This document shows, in pieces, positions 15,123 through 16,111 of a stretch of 16,111 nt of DNA. The position numbers were made by a program, and so were the translations under genes. Position 1 is the stretch's first letter. Each line of letters begins with the position of its first letter. The notes under the pieces are model-generated. The model was not told the DNA's origin. It saw only the letters and a list, made by a program, of their open reading frames with translations, and ran no database searches. Source of the DNA: Phycisphaerales bacterium UBA1910 (GTDB taxonomy: Bacteria; Planctomycetota; Phycisphaerae; Phycisphaerales; UBA1924); NCBI GenBank assembly GCA_002337545.1, contig DDGE01000046.1:1-16111 (forward strand). Direction: 5' to 3'.

Positions 15123-16111
15123 ACATGAGTTCCTGAGACCAGCGTTTTCGCGATAGATCGTCCAGCAACGGTACCGGTTGCCCATGCCCATTGGAAGTTG
15201 AAGCCGCCGATGCGTCCGTCTACATCAAGGATTTCCCCGATCAACCAGAGGCGCTCACAGGCTCGGCTTGCCATTGTCGAAGTTGACACCTCTGTCAACG
15301 GCACCCCGCCCGCGGTCACCTCCGCGAAGGTGAATCCGCGATCTCTTTCGATCTCGATCTTGCAACTCGTCACTACCTGTACAAGCTTCTTGCGTTGCTC
15401 ACGCGTTATCGCGTGCCCAGGCGTGCTCGGATCCAATCCGGCCTGATCGCACAACGCCCGCGCGAGGCGTTCGGGAAGTCGATCACGCATGAAACCTGAA
15501 ATAGTTCGCTTCCCTAAGCCCTGCAGCTCTGCATCCAGTGATTCAGCTGAGACATCGTCGATCCAGTTGATCACGAGAGCGGCATCAGCATCATGATGCT
15601 TCGCCTCGAGATACCACCGGCTTATATCGAGCACAGCTGGACCAGATAGACCAAAGTGAGTGCAAAGCAACTCATTCGTGAACGACGCGAGCCGCTTACC
15701 CGTTCCGGATCGCACCTGCAGATTCACGCGCGCCGAAATCCCTGAGAGTTCACGAATCCAGAGGCTTTGATCATCCACGATGAGTGGCACGAGCGACGGG
15801 AAGATCCGCTCCGTCGTCGTATGCCCGAGAGACTTCGCAATACGGTATCCAGCACCGTCCGAGCCAGTCCGAGGCAGGGCCATTCCCCCCGTCGCGAGCA
15901 CGACCAGATCCGCCCGAACCGACTCGTTCCGATCATCCGTCGGGATGATCTCGAACCCATCGCTCCCGCGATTCACGCCCCCCACTCGCCACGGGTTTTT
16001 GATCATGACGCCTAAACGATCGCACTCGTCGAGCAACGCCGACAATACTGTCTGCGCAGTGTCTGTTACCGGGAACATCTTCCCCGTGCTCTCCTGCTTC
16101 AGGTCAACACC
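15113..16111 (-). CDS. HI0933/YhiN-family FAD-dependent oxidoreductase (partial, N-terminus outside window)
   Basis: The frame is open to the right edge, so the N-terminal FAD-binding part is missing; about 332 C-terminal residues are present. The visible start, LKQESTGKMFPVTDTAQTV, matches the 'GRVFPV..KA..V' region of YhiN/HI0933-like flavoproteins. VLATGGMALPRTGSDGAGY is the second dinucleotide-binding element, VTAGGVPLTEVSTSTMASR and LIGEILDVDG follow, and GRIGGFNFQWAWATG near the end is the family's FAD-contact signature. These proteins are predicted NAD(P)/FAD oxidoreductases; the physiological substrate is unknown, and some are labelled aminoacetone oxidase-like without general proof. 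An ATG at 16078 is internal, not the start. The stop codon lies inside the end of the convergent class V aminotransferase gene. Confidence 0.88.
   Translation of the reverse strand, partial: GVDLKQESTGKMFPVTDTAQTVLSALLDECDRLGVMIKNPWRVGGVNRGSDGFEIIPTDDRNESVRADLVVLATGGMALPRTGSDGAGYRIAKSLGHTTTERIFPSLVPLIVDDQSLWIRELSGISARVNLQVRSGTGKRLASFTNELLCTHFGLSGPAVLDISRWYLEAKHHDADAALVINWIDDVSAESLDAELQGLGKRTISGFMRDRLPERLARALCDQAGLDPSTPGHAITREQRKKLVQVVTSCKIEIERDRGFTFAEVTAGGVPLTEVSTSTMASRACERLWLIGEILDVDGRIGGFNFQWAWATGTVAGRSIAKTLVSGTHVQA

Overview
The window looks like chromosomal DNA of a planctomycete, most likely of the class Phycisphaerae. The clue is the partial gene at the left edge. It ends in two EF-hand-like dockerin loops and a terminal Gly-Cys-Pro, a C-terminal arrangement I associate with secreted Phycisphaerales proteins. 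Secreted M14 peptidases with inserted calcium-type loops, and a mix of clear and absent Shine-Dalgarno sites, fit the same group. This placement is inference; there is no rRNA or marker gene in the window.

Left part (1-1180): the tail of a secreted protein gene, then about 990 bp without a credible gene. This gap holds the 3' part of a tRNA-Gly (anticodon loop to discriminator base, 922-963) with no matching 5' half. Immediately upstream are three direct repeats with a 10-bp period, and a 9-bp inverted repeat ends in the tRNA anticodon stem. A terminator-like hairpin follows the tRNA end. The simplest reading is one end (att site) of an integrated element that extends to the left, with host DNA starting at about 922.

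Region 1185-4861 (minus strand): two adjacent exported M14 metallocarboxypeptidase-type genes, probably one transcription unit. The downstream one keeps the zinc ligands and catalytic residues. The upstream one shares the fold and the calcium-type loops but has lost most active-site residues.

Region 5081-8499: a reductive pyrimidine catabolism set. A nitrilase-type beta-ureidopropionase and a dihydropyrimidinase form a plus-strand pair. A PreA-type dihydropyrimidine dehydrogenase, without its usual ferredoxin domain, converges on them from the minus strand. Together they would convert uracil or thymine to beta-alanine or beta-aminoisobutyrate.

Region 8561-12821 (minus strand): a family 2 glycosyltransferase; a nucleotidyltransferase-PfkB sugar kinase fusion in the opposite domain order to HldE, separated from the glycosyltransferase by only 6 bp; and a cardiolipin synthase of the phospholipase D superfamily. 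This is an envelope-building block.

Region 12890-16111: a metallo-beta-lactamase-fold hydrolase resembling NAPE-PLD/UlaG, divergent from the cardiolipin synthase gene; a class V aminotransferase of the cysteine desulfurase type; and, overlapping its end tail to tail, the C-terminal part of an HI0933/YhiN-type flavoprotein that runs off the right edge.

No CRISPR array, insertion sequence, rRNA or intact tRNA was seen. The most notable items are the tRNA-fragment att-like junction with its phased repeats, the active/degenerate M14 pair, the reversed-order HldE-like fusion, and the PreA protein without iron-sulfur motifs.
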